This document shows, piece after piece, positions 12,805 to 31,361 of a stretch of 64,000 bases of DNA. The notes beneath the pieces were generated by a model. The model saw only the letters and a list, made by a program, of their open reading frames with translations. It made no database searches and was not told the DNA's origin. The stretch covers positions 1,530,713 through 1,594,712 of the forward strand of contig NZ_KB375281.1 in the NCBI RefSeq assembly GCF_000336555.1, read 5' to 3'. Within the stretch, counting starts at the first letter, position 1, and every line of letters begins with the position of its first letter. This DNA comes from Afipia clevelandensis ATCC 49720 (GTDB lineage: Bacteria > Pseudomonadota > Alphaproteobacteria > Rhizobiales > Xanthobacteraceae). The translations under genes and the position numbers were made by a program.

Positions 12805-13929
12805 TTACTTGATCACCAGCCTCGCCATCATCGCGGCCAGTTCGCTCTGGCGCGACACGCCGACCTTGGAGAACACCCGCTTCAGCACCGAGCGGGCGGT
12901 TTCCTCCGCAATTCCGAGCCTCTCTGCGGCGTCCTTCGGCGACAGGCCGGACCCGACCAGCGCGGCAATTCGGGCCTCGCCAAGCGTCACGCCCAGGACA
13001 TCGCGGATCAGCGACGGATCGGGAATGCCATCGGCGGTCGGATTCATCAACAGAACGATGGCGCGGGCGCGCGCCAGAAAGCCGCTTGCGGAGTTCTGTG
13101 CGGGAATCGGCAGGACATACAGCGCCAGCGGCCGGTTCGCGCTCTGGCGATGAACCAGAATGGGCCTGGTTTCCTGTGCGACCAGAATGCGGTTGCCATC
13201 GAGCGCATTGCGGATGGCGTTGACCGCCTCCTCGCTCGCCGCTGGATTTGTCAGCACAAGCCGGTCGTTCACGACGTTCAGTCCGTCTCCGAGCAGCGCC
13301 TGCGACGCGGCATTGGACGCCACCACCCGCCCCATCGCATCCAGCGCGAAGACGCCGATTCCGATGCGCGCCATCGCCGTGCCCATGCCGGAATTCATCG
13401 CTTTGGCATCCATCAAGTGAATGCTCAGGCGTAACGACGTCTCGATATGCGGCGCTAGCCGCTCCAGAAATTCAAGTTCCTCGTCAGAGTATTCCGGACG
13501 GCCCATCGCCCGCTGCACACTGACGGCCACCTCGATATGCGGGTCCGGCGAAACCGTCGCCGCCGCGAAATACCGCAACCCGTGCCGGCGCAAAAAGTCC
13601 ACATAGAACGGATGGGTTTCCATATCCTCATCCGTCATCAGGTCGCGGTCGGTGATCACGTCGCGCTTGAAGAAATAGCCGCGTTCACGGGCCCGGATCG
13701 CCCGCAAATCGCGATCGCTCCAGCCTTGGGCGTAATCGGCGCTGACCTGCCGCAGGGACGGCGACGCGATGACGCCGAAGCTGCCGTCGTCGCGTCCATA
13801 GATAAGGATCGCCCCGACATCATCGAAGCAGTTCGCGATGAATTCGAGGGTCGACGGCCAGCGCGACGGGTCGGCCGCAGCGGCATAGATGGCCTCGATT
13901 GCCGCAATAAGGCGGTCATGCTTGCTCAA
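12805..13929 (-). CDS. LuxR-family transcriptional regulator with PAS-like N-terminus
   Basis: This 374-residue protein has a C-terminal LuxR-type helix-turn-helix (LTLGEARIAALVGSGLSPKDAAERLGIAEETARSVLKR pattern, about residues 310-370). A sensory region of about 200-300 residues precedes it and includes a PAS-like stretch around IGVFALDAMGRVVASNAASQALL. There is no acyl-homoserine-lactone-binding domain pattern, so it is not a standard quorum sensor. The start is TTG, supported by GGGGA six bases upstream; no in-frame ATG fits. It lies upstream of the FAD-methyltransferase/exporter operon on the same strand, and a role in controlling it is only a guess. Confidence 0.85.
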   Translation of the reverse strand: MSKHDRLIAAIEAIYAAAADPSRWPSTLEFIANCFDDVGAILIYGRDDGSFGVIASPSLRQVSADYAQGWSDRDLRAIRARERGYFFKRDVITDRDLMTDEDMETHPFYVDFLRRHGLRYFAAATVSPDPHIEVAVSVQRAMGRPEYSDEELEFLERLAPHIETSLRLSIHLMDAKAMNSGMGTAMARIGIGVFALDAMGRVVASNAASQALLGDGLNVVNDRLVLTNPAASEEAVNAIRNALDGNRILVAQETRPILVHRQSANRPLALYVLPIPAQNSASGFLARARAIVLLMNPTADGIPDPSLIRDVLGVTLGEARIAALVGSGLSPKDAAERLGIAEETARSVLKRVFSKVGVSRQSELAAMMARLVIK

Positions 13930-14060
13930 ACGGTCCCCGCAATATCGTAAGACCTACGGTCAAGAACCAGTAGAATAACATCTTGTTCCTCGGGCAGAAG
14001 CCGAGGGAAATCACTTAGTCCTGAACACGCAAAGGCATCGAATAATCCGCCAAGCCTAAC

Positions 14061-14090
14061 AAAAAGGCCGCCCCGTGAGGCGGCCTTTTC
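14061..14090 (-). terminator. rpoC terminator
   Basis: The stem GGCCGCC / GGCGGCC (14066-14072 with 14079-14085) is flanked by A/T runs, giving GGCGGCCTTTTT on the minus strand. It lies about 35 bases past the rpoC stop and ends the rpoBC transcript before the LuxR-type gene. Confidence 0.85.
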
Positions 14091-14122
14091 AATCATGGCT
14101 GACACGCCAGAAAGGCGCGATC

Positions 14123-18322
<4,200 letters not shown>

Positions 18323-18441
18323 CGTCTTCTCCTCGCGTGCCGGTCGTCACCAGCAGCAAATTCGAAACTTTCTGACCGCATCCCGCCGACGTTCAGCAAG
18401 ACACGGATGCCCGGCTGCGAGAGCCGGGCATGAAATCCTGA

Positions 18442-22572
<4,131 letters not shown>

Positions 22573-23013
22573 CGTGGCCTCTCATTTTCGCCGCCCAAGC
22601 TTTCCCAACATGGGTCCGCTGGCGGCATCTTCCGGGTCGCGACGGGCATCGCCCCCGGGTTGAATTTCAAATCGCCCGGACAACCTGCTAAGAAAGGCAG
22701 ACTGCCAGGTCTCACCGCATCCGAGCCTCAGGGCGCCGGGACAATCCCGCTCCGAATCTCAAGACGCAAAATGACGCGCGGGGCGCTGGTGGCGCCCTGC
22801 CCGTCAGAACAAACTCTACGGCCTGTTAAAGCCCGAAATATCTCGTCTCCCGACGTCCCGCCTTGAACCCGTTCCGGGTTTCAAAGGGCGATCCGTCCTT
22901 TCGTGCCTCCGCCCATATAGGCGGCAATCGCGGCGATTCGAGGGGGTCAATCGACGAACCGACACACATTAACGTGTCCGGCCGGCCCCGAGGGACCGGC
23001 CAGACGTATCGAC
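22573..23013. other. rplL-rpoB spacer with a GC-rich hairpin
   Basis: This 441-base stretch lies inside the rplJ-rplL-rpoB-rpoC unit, with no credible gene on either strand. Directly after the rplL stop the minus strand can fold GGCCGGTCCC / GGGGCCGGCC (23001-22980) with no T-run. That fits a partial attenuator or an RNA-processing hairpin, as is known in this position in other bacteria. The rest shows nothing I can name. Confidence 0.5.
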
Positions 23014-23394
<381 letters not shown>

Positions 23395-23446
23395 TTTAAC
23401 TTTCCTTCAGCGTATCAGTTCGAACCAGTTGAGATGGAGAATGGCG

Positions 23447-23965
23447 TCACGCCGCTTCACCCTTAGAGGCATAGGCCTGAACCACGCGGGCCAGCTTCGC
23501 AGCAGGCGCGGTGGAGAGCTGGGCGATCTTGGTTGCCGGAGCCACAAGGAGGCCGACAATCTTGCCGCGCAGTTCATCAAGCGACGGCAGCGAGGCAAGC
23601 GCCTTCACAGCGTCGGGATTCAGGACAGTGGTCCCCATCGCGCCGCCAAGGATGACGAACTTCTCGTTCGTCTTGGCGAACTCGATGGCAACCTTCGGTG
23701 CTGCTACCGGATCGTTAGAAGTCGCGATCACGGTCGGTCCCTTCAGGAGGGAGCCGATGGAAACAACATCCGTGCCTTCAAGAGCAATTTTGGCGAGACG
23801 GTTCTTCGAGACCTTCACCGAGGCGCCAGCCTGCTTCATCTGCATCCGCAGAGTCTGCATCTGGGCAACGGTCAGGCCGGAATAATGAGCAACGACCGCG
23901 ACGCCCGTGGCCTTGAAGACCCCGTTCAGCGTTTCGACCGCCTCTTTTTTTGCCGCTCGTTCCAC
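23447..23965 (-). CDS. rplJ: 50S ribosomal protein L10
   Basis: This 172-residue base of the ribosomal stalk holds L7/L12 dimers and, in studied bacteria, represses its own mRNA. I place the start at GTG (23965-23963) rather than 29 codons upstream. GGAAAGAG lies seven bases before that GTG, the family sequence begins there ([17 protein letters not shown]), and the length then equals the usual 172. The C-terminal helix region ([16 protein letters not shown]) is the L7/L12-binding part. Upstream about 600 bases carry no gene and should hold the promoter and leader. Confidence 0.96.
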   Translation of the reverse strand: MERAAKKEAVETLNGVFKATGVAVVAHYSGLTVAQMQTLRMQMKQAGASVKVSKNRLAKIALEGTDVVSIGSLLKGPTVIATSNDPVAAPKVAIEFAKTNEKFVILGGAMGTTVLNPDAVKALASLPSLDELRGKIVGLLVAPATKIAQLSTAPAAKLARVVQAYASKGEAA

Positions 23966-24575
23966 AGCAAGCTCTTTCCGGTTGGCGGTCCGCTTGAGAC
24001 AGAACCGCCGGGTTGCACCGATCGTCCTGCCCGCTAGCCTCGAGATAGTCATCTCTCAACACGTCGGGCACGACGACATTTCGGAAGCCTGCCCTCTCGC
24101 CCTGGCCTGCCTTGCGGCACACCGGAACGAGGTGTCGAGGTTCGAACCAAATCCGCAGCCACCGCCGAATCGGGGTGGGTCACGAAATCCGGTTTTCACC
24201 CGTCTGTGCAGGAGATTAAGCGAAGCCGTTCATAAAGAGCGGCAAGGCACCTGCAGTCTTGGACAGGATGGAGCTTCTTTGGCTTTTGGCCTCAGAGCGC
24301 CCCGGCCCATTTTTGTCAAACAAAACAAAGGTTTCCGTTCCTCTGAACAATCCATGCGGAATGAGCGACGAGGAATGGTCTCCTATTGGTTCGATTTTCG
24401 GAAAACGAGCACGGACGCGCCAGCAAGAGCCAGCACGCCCGGAAAGGATTGTTTAACGGGTCAGGATCGCGTTGCCAAGGGGATTCTGGGTTCCATAAGC
24501 ATTTTTCGGGCCAGAAGCCGCCCGCCTGCCTATGCGTGAGGCACAATCAAAGCATAGCGGCAGGCGGGATCAGCT
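23966..24575. other. rplJ promoter and leader region
   Basis: This 610-base stretch lies between rplJ and the cytochrome gene, with no credible coding sequence. The part near rplJ should be the untranslated leader, where L10 leader RNA control is known in many bacteria; I could not fold it to confirm. On the minus strand a perfect TTGACA occurs at 24319-24314, but no good -10 follows at 16-18 bases, so I do not call a promoter. A long imperfect hairpin is listed at 24521-24568. Confidence 0.5.
24521..24568. repeat. inverted repeat after the cytochrome gene
   Basis: CCCGCCTGCC-TATGC (24521-24535) pairs with GCATAGCGGCAGGCGGG (24552-24568), with a two-base bulge. It sits 8 bases past the stop of the minus-strand cytochrome gene. 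There is no T-run, so it may protect or mark the 3' end rather than act as a classical terminator. Confidence 0.5.
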
Positions 24576-25247
24576 TCAACCCCTTGTGTTGCTTACTATT
24601 TTCGGACACGCCGCCCCTGCAGCGGCCCAAGCCTTGATGAGGTCGCCAAATTCCTTCTGCGTCCCCGGCGCCGGGGTCCGATTGCCGCCCGGCGACCAGG
24701 CCCAGCCGACCAGCGTGTCTTCCGCCATATGCTTTATCAGCGCAGGCATGTCCTTGCCGTCGTTGCGCTTCGGGTCCTTGATCTGCTCGCAGATCTGGCC
24801 AAGCGACTTGCCCTGCCATGCCATCTCCAGCGGCGCGAGGTGCCACTGCGGGTGACCCGGCACATTGGCAGGATCGAAGTTGGCTTCATGGTGACAGGTG
24901 TTGCAGGCCAGCCCCGCCGCCGCGCCCATGCCGCCCTCGCCCCGCACCACCAGCGGCCGATGCGGTCTCATCTTGTCCGTTTGCGTCGGATGCTCCGTCG
25001 CAGGATGACAGTTCATGCAGCGCGGCGACATGATCACCTTGCCGGCTTCCTCGAACAGCGCCACCGCGCGCTCGTTCGGATTCTTGATATCCGCGAAGCT
25101 AGATGCCGGCTTCAGCTTGACCGGATTGACCGGGGGCTCCATCGCCGCATCCGCCTTGCCGCGAAATGCGGGACCGGCGAAGGCCAGCAACGTCACCGCG
25201 AAGGCGCCCGCGCCGAGCGCCAGTACTCCTTGCCTGATCACCTTCAT
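24576..25247 (-). CDS. c-type cytochrome subunit of a molybdenum hydroxylase (diheme)
   Basis: This 223-residue protein has an N-terminal membrane/signal segment (about residues 8-30) and two heme-c attachment motifs, CMNCH (77-81) and CNTCH (115-119), so it should sit in or face the periplasm. Its ATG overlaps the stop of the upstream large subunit (ATGA), a sign of translational coupling. In related three-part dehydrogenases a cytochrome passes electrons from the molybdenum and iron-sulfur subunits to the respiratory chain. Typical partners have three heme sites; only two are visible here. Confidence 0.8.
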   Translation of the reverse strand: MKVIRQGVLALGAGAFAVTLLAFAGPAFRGKADAAMEPPVNPVKLKPASSFADIKNPNERAVALFEEAGKVIMSPRCMNCHPATEHPTQTDKMRPHRPLVVRGEGGMGAAAGLACNTCHHEANFDPANVPGHPQWHLAPLEMAWQGKSLGQICEQIKDPKRNDGKDMPALIKHMAEDTLVGWAWSPGGNRTPAPGTQKEFGDLIKAWAAAGAACPKIVSNTRG

Positions 25248-27433
25248 GCCGATGCTCCCGGGACAATCGGCAACTGCCGCGGACGGGTCTGACCGAGCTT
25301 CGCCATCGCATTGGCAACCGCTGGCCCGATCGGCGGCACGCCCGGCTCGCCGACGCCGGTCGGCTTCTCGCTCGACTTGACGATGGTGACTTCAATCGCG
25401 GGCATCTCGTTGATGCGCAGCGAGCGATAGGCATCGAAGTTGCCCGGCACCACGCGCCCGCCTTCCATCGGAACATCTGCATAGAGAATGTGGCCGAGAC
25501 CGAAGCCGATGCCGCCCTCCATCTGCGCGCGGATGATGTCCGGATTGACCGCAACACCGCAGTCCACCGCGCACCACACCTTGTGCACTTTCGGGCCTTC
25601 GTCGCCCATCGACAATTCGACGATCTGCGCGACGAAGGTATTGAAGCTCTCAACCACCGCGACGCCGCGCGCGCGCCCTAGCTCCAGCTTCGCATTCTTC
25701 CAGTCCGCGAGCTCTGCGACCGCACGCAGCACGCCGGCATGGCGCGGCTTCTTGCTCATCATCTCAAGGCGGCCCTCGACGGGATCCTTGCCTGCGGCCT
25801 CGAGCAACTCATCGACGAAAGCTTCGACAGCATAACCCGTATGGGTATGTCCCACCGAACGCCACCACAACACCGGCACGCCGACATCAACCTGATGCAG
25901 GTCGCATTTGAAGTTGGCGACGTCATAGGGGATTTCGTTCGAGCCTTCATATGCGGTCGAATCCAGCCCGTCCTTGAAGGTCATCGCCTCGAACGGCGAT
26001 CCCTTCATGATCGACTGGCCGACGATGGTATCGCTCCACGCCTGGATTTTCCCGTCGCGTACCACGCCGCGCATACGATGGATGCTGAACGGACGATAAT
26101 ATCCGCCGCGCATGTCGTCTTCGCGGGTCCAGACCAGCTTGATCGGCTTGCCGGGACCCATGGCTTTGGCGACCTCCGCAAGTTCAGCGGCGACATGCAC
26201 GGTCTGCTGCGCACGCCTGCCGAAGCTGCCGCCGGCAAGAATGGTCTTGAGCGAGACCTTCTCCATCGGCACGCCGAGAATCTTCGCAATGGTCGCGTGA
26301 TCCGGCGTCGGAAACTGGCTGCCGTAGCGTGACGTAACCGTATCGCCCTTCCAGTGGATGAAAGCGTTCAGCGGCTCCATCGCCGCATGGGCCAGGTAGG
26401 GAAACGCGAACTCCAATTCGATCAACCGGCTGCCCGCCTTTGAAACTTCGGCTTCAAAATCGCCTTCCGCCTTCACCGTCTTGCCCGGCGTTTTCGACAG
26501 GGTGCGGAATTCGGTCAACAGTTCCTGTGTGCCGCGCTTCTCGGCCTTGCTGTCATCCCATGTGATCTTGAGGAGATCGCGCGCGGTCTTCGCGGGCCAG
26601 AAGCCCTTGGCGTAGACGGCGACGCCCGTCGGCACCTGCTTCACATCGACAACCCCCGGCACAGCTTTCGCCGCCGTCGCATCGAACGAGGCCACCGTCG
26701 CACCGAACTGCGGAGCACGCGCGATGACCACCGTCAGCATGTCAGGCTCGTTGATATCGAGCGTGTATTCAGCCGTACCGTTTGTTTTCTCGGCACTGTC
26801 GAGGCGCTTCACCACGCCTTCCTTGCCGATGAATTTGAACTGCGACGGGTCCTTCAGCTTCGGATTGGCCGGCACCGGCATCTGGTTCGCTTTTTCGGCG
26901 AATTCGCCGAAGCGGCCCTGCTTGCCCGACGCATGCTTGATCACGCCGTTCTCGACGGTGATCTCGGCGGCAGGCACGTTCCATTCCTTGGCTGCAGCGG
27001 CCACCAGCATCTCGCGCGCAGCGGCGCCAACCTGACGCATCTGGATGTAGGAATTGGCGATGGCGGTCGATCCGCCGGTGCCTTGAACGCCGAACAACAG
27101 ATTCTTGTAGAGCACGGGATTCGACGGCGCATGATCGGCGCGCATCTGCGACCAGTCCGCATCGAGCTCTTCAGCGACCAGCGTGGCCATGCCGGTGAAA
27201 GGCCCCTGTCCGAACTCGATGTGCTTGCACAGCACCGTCACGGTGTTATCGGGCTTGATAATCAGAAATGTGTTCGGAGTGATATTCGGCGGCGCGGCGG
27301 CTGGCGCCTGCGCGAAAGCCTTGCCGCCTCTGGCGATATAGACACCGATTGCGAGACCCGCACCTGCCTTCAGCAGCGAGCGGCGCGAAAGGCTCGACGC
27401 CTTTTTGATTTCGTCCGTGACATGAACATTCAT
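25244..27433 (-). CDS. molybdopterin-binding large subunit (isoquinoline 1-oxidoreductase beta-like)
   Basis: This 729-residue protein of the xanthine dehydrogenase superfamily begins with a Tat signal (SRRSLLKAG near residues 16-24, then a hydrophobic stretch ending AFAQA). It should therefore be folded with its molybdenum cofactor and exported. Segments such as [24 protein letters not shown] and [10 protein letters not shown] are characteristic of the membrane-linked IorB / aldehyde dehydrogenase type. The C-terminal [17 protein letters not shown] loop carries the GVGE motif with the expected active-site glutamate. It is 3 bases downstream of the iron-sulfur subunit and overlaps the cytochrome gene. 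The substrate could be an aldehyde or an N-heterocycle. Confidence 0.9.
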   Translation of the reverse strand: MNVHVTDEIKKASSLSRRSLLKAGAGLAIGVYIARGGKAFAQAPAAAPPNITPNTFLIIKPDNTVTVLCKHIEFGQGPFTGMATLVAEELDADWSQMRADHAPSNPVLYKNLLFGVQGTGGSTAIANSYIQMRQVGAAAREMLVAAAAKEWNVPAAEITVENGVIKHASGKQGRFGEFAEKANQMPVPANPKLKDPSQFKFIGKEGVVKRLDSAEKTNGTAEYTLDINEPDMLTVVIARAPQFGATVASFDATAAKAVPGVVDVKQVPTGVAVYAKGFWPAKTARDLLKITWDDSKAEKRGTQELLTEFRTLSKTPGKTVKAEGDFEAEVSKAGSRLIELEFAFPYLAHAAMEPLNAFIHWKGDTVTSRYGSQFPTPDHATIAKILGVPMEKVSLKTILAGGSFGRRAQQTVHVAAELAEVAKAMGPGKPIKLVWTREDDMRGGYYRPFSIHRMRGVVRDGKIQAWSDTIVGQSIMKGSPFEAMTFKDGLDSTAYEGSNEIPYDVANFKCDLHQVDVGVPVLWWRSVGHTHTGYAVEAFVDELLEAAGKDPVEGRLEMMSKKPRHAGVLRAVAELADWKNAKLELGRARGVAVVESFNTFVAQIVELSMGDEGPKVHKVWCAVDCGVAVNPDIIRAQMEGGIGFGLGHILYADVPMEGGRVVPGNFDAYRSLRINEMPAIEVTIVKSSEKPTGVGEPGVPPIGPAVANAMAKLGQTRPRQLPIVPGASA

Positions 27434-27436
27434 GGC

Positions 27437-27901
27437 TCAACCCTCCAGCGACTTGGCCGCGTCGTGAATCGCGGCGCGGATGCGGACATACGTTGCGCAA
27501 CGGCAAATGTTGCCGTTCATCGCAAGGTCGATGTCCTCATCGGTCGGCTTGGGATTGAGCGTGAGCAGCGATGTCGCGCTCATCACCTGCCCGGACTGGC
27601 AGTAACCGCATTGCGGCACGTCGAGCGCGACCCACGCCTTCTGCACGGCCTGCGCCTCGCGTCCCTTGATGCCTTCGATGGTGGTGATCTCGCTGGCGCC
27701 GACAGCGGATACAGGCAGCGAGCATGAACGCATCGGCTGCCCGTCCACATGCACCGTGCATGCGCCGCATTGCGCGACGCCGCAGCCGTACTTGGTGCCC
27801 ATCAATCCCGCGCCGTCGCGGATCGCCCAGAGAAGAGGAGTTTGCGGGTCGACATCCACACGATGTTCGCCGCCGTTGATCTTTAGCGTAAAGGCCGCCA
27901 T
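27437..27901 (-). CDS. [2Fe-2S] subunit (isoquinoline 1-oxidoreductase alpha-like)
   Basis: This 154-residue small subunit carries two iron-sulfur clusters. The plant-ferredoxin type cluster uses C40, C45, C48 and C60. The helical C-terminal cluster uses C98, C101, C133 and C135 (CGYCQSGQ and ICRC). It passes electrons from the molybdenum centre toward the cytochrome. No signal peptide is present, which fits co-export with the Tat-signal large subunit. It is first in a three-gene operon with near-zero spacing. Maturation genes of the XdhC or CoxF type are not found alongside. Confidence 0.93.
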   Translation of the reverse strand: MAAFTLKINGGEHRVDVDPQTPLLWAIRDGAGLMGTKYGCGVAQCGACTVHVDGQPMRSCSLPVSAVGASEITTIEGIKGREAQAVQKAWVALDVPQCGYCQSGQVMSATSLLTLNPKPTDEDIDLAMNGNICRCATYVRIRAAIHDAAKSLEG

Positions 27902-28106
27902 GGCCGCATTCCTTCTGATTTCCGATGACGTCAGAAGGCGGCAGACTACATTCGACTCGTTCTAATCAGCAATCAAACTAATGTGCGCCGCAGCGCTGAA
28001 TATTTTTTGCCGCGCGCGGAACGAAGCCTCGCAATTTGCGTTTCGGCTTCCCATATAAGTCAGCATTCCCGACGCGAATGATGACAGTTTTATTTTCCTC
28101 CGGCCT

Positions 28107-29054
28107 TCACCCCACCGGATAGCGGAGCGGTTTGCCTGCAAAAAAGGCATCGAGATTCGCCATCACGCAGTCCTGCATCGCGATATGCGACTCGATGGTA
28201 TGACCGCCGATGTGCGGCGTCAGCACGACATTCGGCAATTTCGTCAGTGCATCCGGCGCATGCGGCTCTTTTTCGTAAACATCGAGACCCGCGCCCGCGA
28301 TGGCGTTGCTTTTAAGGGCTGCAACCAATGCATTCTGGTCGATCACCGAGCCGCGCGAGATATTCACCACAGTCCCGTGCGGACCGAGCTTCTTCAGGAT
28401 ATCGGCATTGACGGCGTGTTGGGTGTCCGCACCCGCACGCACCGCCACCATCAGGATGTCAGCCCACTCGGCCAAGGCCTCGAGCGACGGATAGTAGGCG
28501 TAAGGCACATCGTGCCTACTGCGGCTGTAATATGCGACGTCGGTCTCGAACGCCGCGCAGCGCGCCGCGATCTTGCGGCCGATTTCGCCCATGCCGTAGA
28601 CGCCGACCTTGCGCCCGGTCATGCCTGGACCCGGCCGCATCGACGGCGACGGCTGCGCGCCGGACCATCCGCCGCTGCGCACATAATCATCGGCGGGCAA
28701 CAGGCGCCGGGTTGTCGCCAGCATCAGCGTCACCGCAAGATCGGCAACGGAGGCTGCATTGGCCGCGGGTGAGTGACCGACAGCAATGTTGCGCTTTTTC
28801 GTCTCGGCGAAATCCACCCCGTCATAGCCCGTGCCGTAGCAGATGATCGCGCCCAGCGATGGCAGCGAGTCCAGCACCGCCGGCGGGATTGCCTGTCCGC
28901 CCGCCGTAATCATGGCGCGGATCGGCTTGAGCTGCTCGGCGCTGAAGGTCTCGATCGGCGGCTTGCCCTTGCCGTCGAGCAGATCGTAGCGCTCGCCGAT
29001 GCGAAGCATCTGCGCCTTGGGAAACCGGGAGTAGATCAGGACTTGATGGGACAT
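28107..29054 (-). CDS. D-2-hydroxyacid dehydrogenase, NAD(P)-dependent
   Basis: This protein of about 315 residues belongs to the glyoxylate/hydroxypyruvate reductase group of D-isomer-specific 2-hydroxyacid dehydrogenases. The nucleotide-binding motif GVYGMGEIGRKIA, the substrate-binding arginine region VNISRGSVID and the catalytic histidine in LTPHIGGHT are present. I start at the ATG at 29054, which has GGAA six bases upstream; longer frames reach into a palindromic repeat. It is about 200 bases upstream of the molybdenum hydroxylase operon on the same strand. A metabolic link is not evident. Confidence 0.88.
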   Translation of the reverse strand: MSHQVLIYSRFPKAQMLRIGERYDLLDGKGKPPIETFSAEQLKPIRAMITAGGQAIPPAVLDSLPSLGAIICYGTGYDGVDFAETKKRNIAVGHSPAANAASVADLAVTLMLATTRRLLPADDYVRSGGWSGAQPSPSMRPGPGMTGRKVGVYGMGEIGRKIAARCAAFETDVAYYSRSRHDVPYAYYPSLEALAEWADILMVAVRAGADTQHAVNADILKKLGPHGTVVNISRGSVIDQNALVAALKSNAIAGAGLDVYEKEPHAPDALTKLPNVVLTPHIGGHTIESHIAMQDCVMANLDAFFAGKPLRYPVG

Positions 29055-29100
29055 TGCATTTCCACTTGCGTCATGGCCGGGCAAAAGCGCGAAGGGCGTC

Positions 29101-29184
29101 GTCATGACACCCCGGCCATCCACGTCTTAATTGGATATTTCCAGAAGGGAAGACGTGGATGCCCGGCACAAGGCCGGGCATGAC
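29101..29184. repeat. paired-hairpin intergenic repeat, copy 1
   Basis: GTCATG...CATCCACGTCTT (29101-29128) is inverted relative to AAGACGTGGATG...CATGAC (29150-29184). The right unit also folds on itself through GCCCGG / CCGGGC. The same double unit recurs at 37763-37849. A truncated start of another unit (GTCATGGCCGGGC, about 29070-29082) lies next to it. This is a common Bradyrhizobium-type repeat, placed just upstream of the dehydrogenase start. Confidence 0.8.
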
Positions 29185-29208
29185 GATGAGACATGGGCCC
29201 TCCAACAA

Positions 29209-29240
29209 AAAGGCGGAGCGACTTTCATCGCTCCGCCTTT
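29209..29240 (-). terminator. rplA terminator
   Basis: A 13-base perfect stem AAAGGCGGAGCGA / TCGCTCCGCCTTT closes on a six-base loop and is followed on the minus strand by TTGTT. It lies 24 bases past the rplA stop. It shows that rplKA transcription ends here rather than continuing to rplJ. Confidence 0.9.
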
Positions 29241-29263
29241 CAAACATTCACATCAAACCGCGA

Positions 29264-29956
<693 letters not shown>

Positions 29957-29961
29957 GATCG

Positions 29962-30390
29962 TTACCCCGCCACCTGGAGACCCATCGAACGGGCAGAGCC
30001 CTCGACCATCTTCATGGCCGCTTCGACGGTATCGCAATTGAGATCCTTCATCTTCTTCTCGGCGATCTCGCGCACCTGCGCCTTGGTCACCTTGCCTGCG
30101 ACGTCGCGGCCCGGAGCTTTCGAGCCGGACTGGATCTTCGCCGCCTGCTTGAGGAAGTAGGACATCGGCGGGGTCTTCATTTCAAAGGTGAACGACCGGT
30201 CCGCATAAATGGTGATGACCACCGGGATCGGGGTGTTCTTTTCTTCCTTCTGCGTCTGCGCGTTGAACGCCTTGCAGAATTCCATGATGTTGAGGCCGCG
30301 CTGACCAAGCGCGGGGCCGATCGGTGGCGACGGATTCGCCGCACCGGCCGGCACCTGAAGTTTCAGGTATCCGGTCACTTTCTTTGCCAT
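29962..30390 (-). CDS. rplK: 50S ribosomal protein L11
   Basis: This 142-residue protein of the GTPase-associated centre is needed for factor function and RelA activation. The N-terminal [33 protein letters not shown] segment with its proline-rich linker, and the rRNA-binding C-terminal domain ending [10 protein letters not shown], are typical. The spacer to nusG upstream is 224 bases and filled with a palindromic repeat, which is unusual inside this operon. Confidence 0.99.
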   Translation of the reverse strand: MAKKVTGYLKLQVPAGAANPSPPIGPALGQRGLNIMEFCKAFNAQTQKEEKNTPIPVVITIYADRSFTFEMKTPPMSYFLKQAAKIQSGSKAPGRDVAGKVTKAQVREIAEKKMKDLNCDTVEAAMKMVEGSARSMGLQVAG

Positions 30391-30497
30391 GCTTTACTCC
30401 TTCAAACGGTCCGGACCATTCCGGGCCTTCCTAAGGACCGTGGTTCGGTTCGACAGGCGGCTGGCGACCGGCTGTCTCCTCCCACGGGTCTTCTTCT

Positions 30498-30606
30498 CCC
30501 TCTCCCCATTTTTATGGGGAGAGGGTCGGGGTGAGGGGCAACTCAATCAAGAAGCCCCTCACCCGACCGCTACGCGGTCGACCTCTCCCCGCATGCGGGG
30601 AGAGGT
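30498..30606. repeat. CTCTCCCC-type palindromic repeat inside the nusG-rplK spacer
   Basis: There are three nested inverted repeats: CCCTCTCCCC / GGGGAGAGGG (30498-30525), GTGAGGGGC / GCCCCTCAC (30531-30562) and ACCTCTCCCC / GGGGAGAGGT (30581-30606), with a small ACCG/CGGT hairpin between. The sequence resembles the widespread alphaproteobacterial repeat of this composition. In RNA it would give a strong structure between nusG and rplK. Confidence 0.8.
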
Positions 30607-30614
30607 AAAACAAA

Positions 30615-31151
30615 TCAGGCGCCGACTTTCTCGACCTGACCGAATTCCAGTTCGACCGGCGTCGCACGTCCGAAGATCGACACCGCGACCTTCACGCGCG
30701 AGCGCGCCTCGTCGATTTCCTCGACCACACCGGAGAACGAGGCGAACGGGCCATCGGCCACGCGCACGTTCTCGCCGATCTCGAACGACACCGACGCCTT
30801 CGGGCGCTCCACACCTTCCTGCACCTGATGCAGGATGCGCATCGCCTCGGCTTCCGAAATCGGCATCGGCTTGTTTTCCGCGCCGAGGAAGCCGGTGACC
30901 TTCGGCGTGTTCTTGATGAGATGGAAGGCCTCGTCGGTGAGGTTCATCTTCACCAGCACGTAGCCCGGGAAGAACTTGCGCTCGGCATCGATCTTGCGGC
31001 CACGGCGCACTTCCGTGACCTTCTCGGTCGGAACCAGCACCTGCTCGAACAGGTCTTCCAGTCCGCGCTGCTTGGCCTGCTCGCGAATGGATTCAGCGAC
31101 CTTCTTCTCGAAATTGGAATAGGCGTGAACGATGTACCAGCGCATGCTCAT
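30615..31151 (-). CDS. nusG: transcription antitermination factor NusG
   Basis: This 178-residue universal elongation factor couples RNA polymerase to the ribosome and to Rho. The NGN domain begins MRWYIVHAYSNFEKKVAE and includes FFPGYVLVKM. The KOW domain contains the GENVRVADGPFASFSGVV motif. Two ATG codons are possible two residues apart; the first (31151) has GGAA at usable distance. It is 15 bases downstream of secE, the standard pairing. Confidence 0.98.
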   Translation of the reverse strand: MSMRWYIVHAYSNFEKKVAESIREQAKQRGLEDLFEQVLVPTEKVTEVRRGRKIDAERKFFPGYVLVKMNLTDEAFHLIKNTPKVTGFLGAENKPMPISEAEAMRILHQVQEGVERPKASVSFEIGENVRVADGPFASFSGVVEEIDEARSRVKVAVSIFGRATPVELEFGQVEKVGA

Positions 31152-31166
31152 GTTTCAGTTCCGCGC

Positions 31167-31361
31167 TCAGGCCTGAATGCCGAGAATAAACGTCACCAGA
31201 AGGCGAAGGATCTGGTCGGCGACAAAGAAAAACACCGAGGACACCGCGACCATGATGAACACCATGATCGTGGTGATCGTGGTCTCGCGGCGGGTCGGCC
31301 AGGTGACCTTCGCGGTCTCCGTGCGCACTTCCTGCAGGAATTTGAACGGGCTGAAAGCCAT
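31167..31361 (-). CDS. secE: preprotein translocase subunit SecE
   Basis: This short 64-residue single-span form of SecE is usual in alphaproteobacteria. The amphipathic conserved part (FLQEVRTETAKVTWPTRRET) is followed by one membrane helix (IMVFIMVAVSSVFFFVADQIL). It clamps SecY in the Sec translocon. The start is ATG at 31361 (MAFSPFKFL); a longer frame upstream lacks family sequence. It sits between tRNA-Trp and nusG. Confidence 0.95.
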   Translation of the reverse strand: MAFSPFKFLQEVRTETAKVTWPTRRETTITTIMVFIMVAVSSVFFFVADQILRLLVTFILGIQA

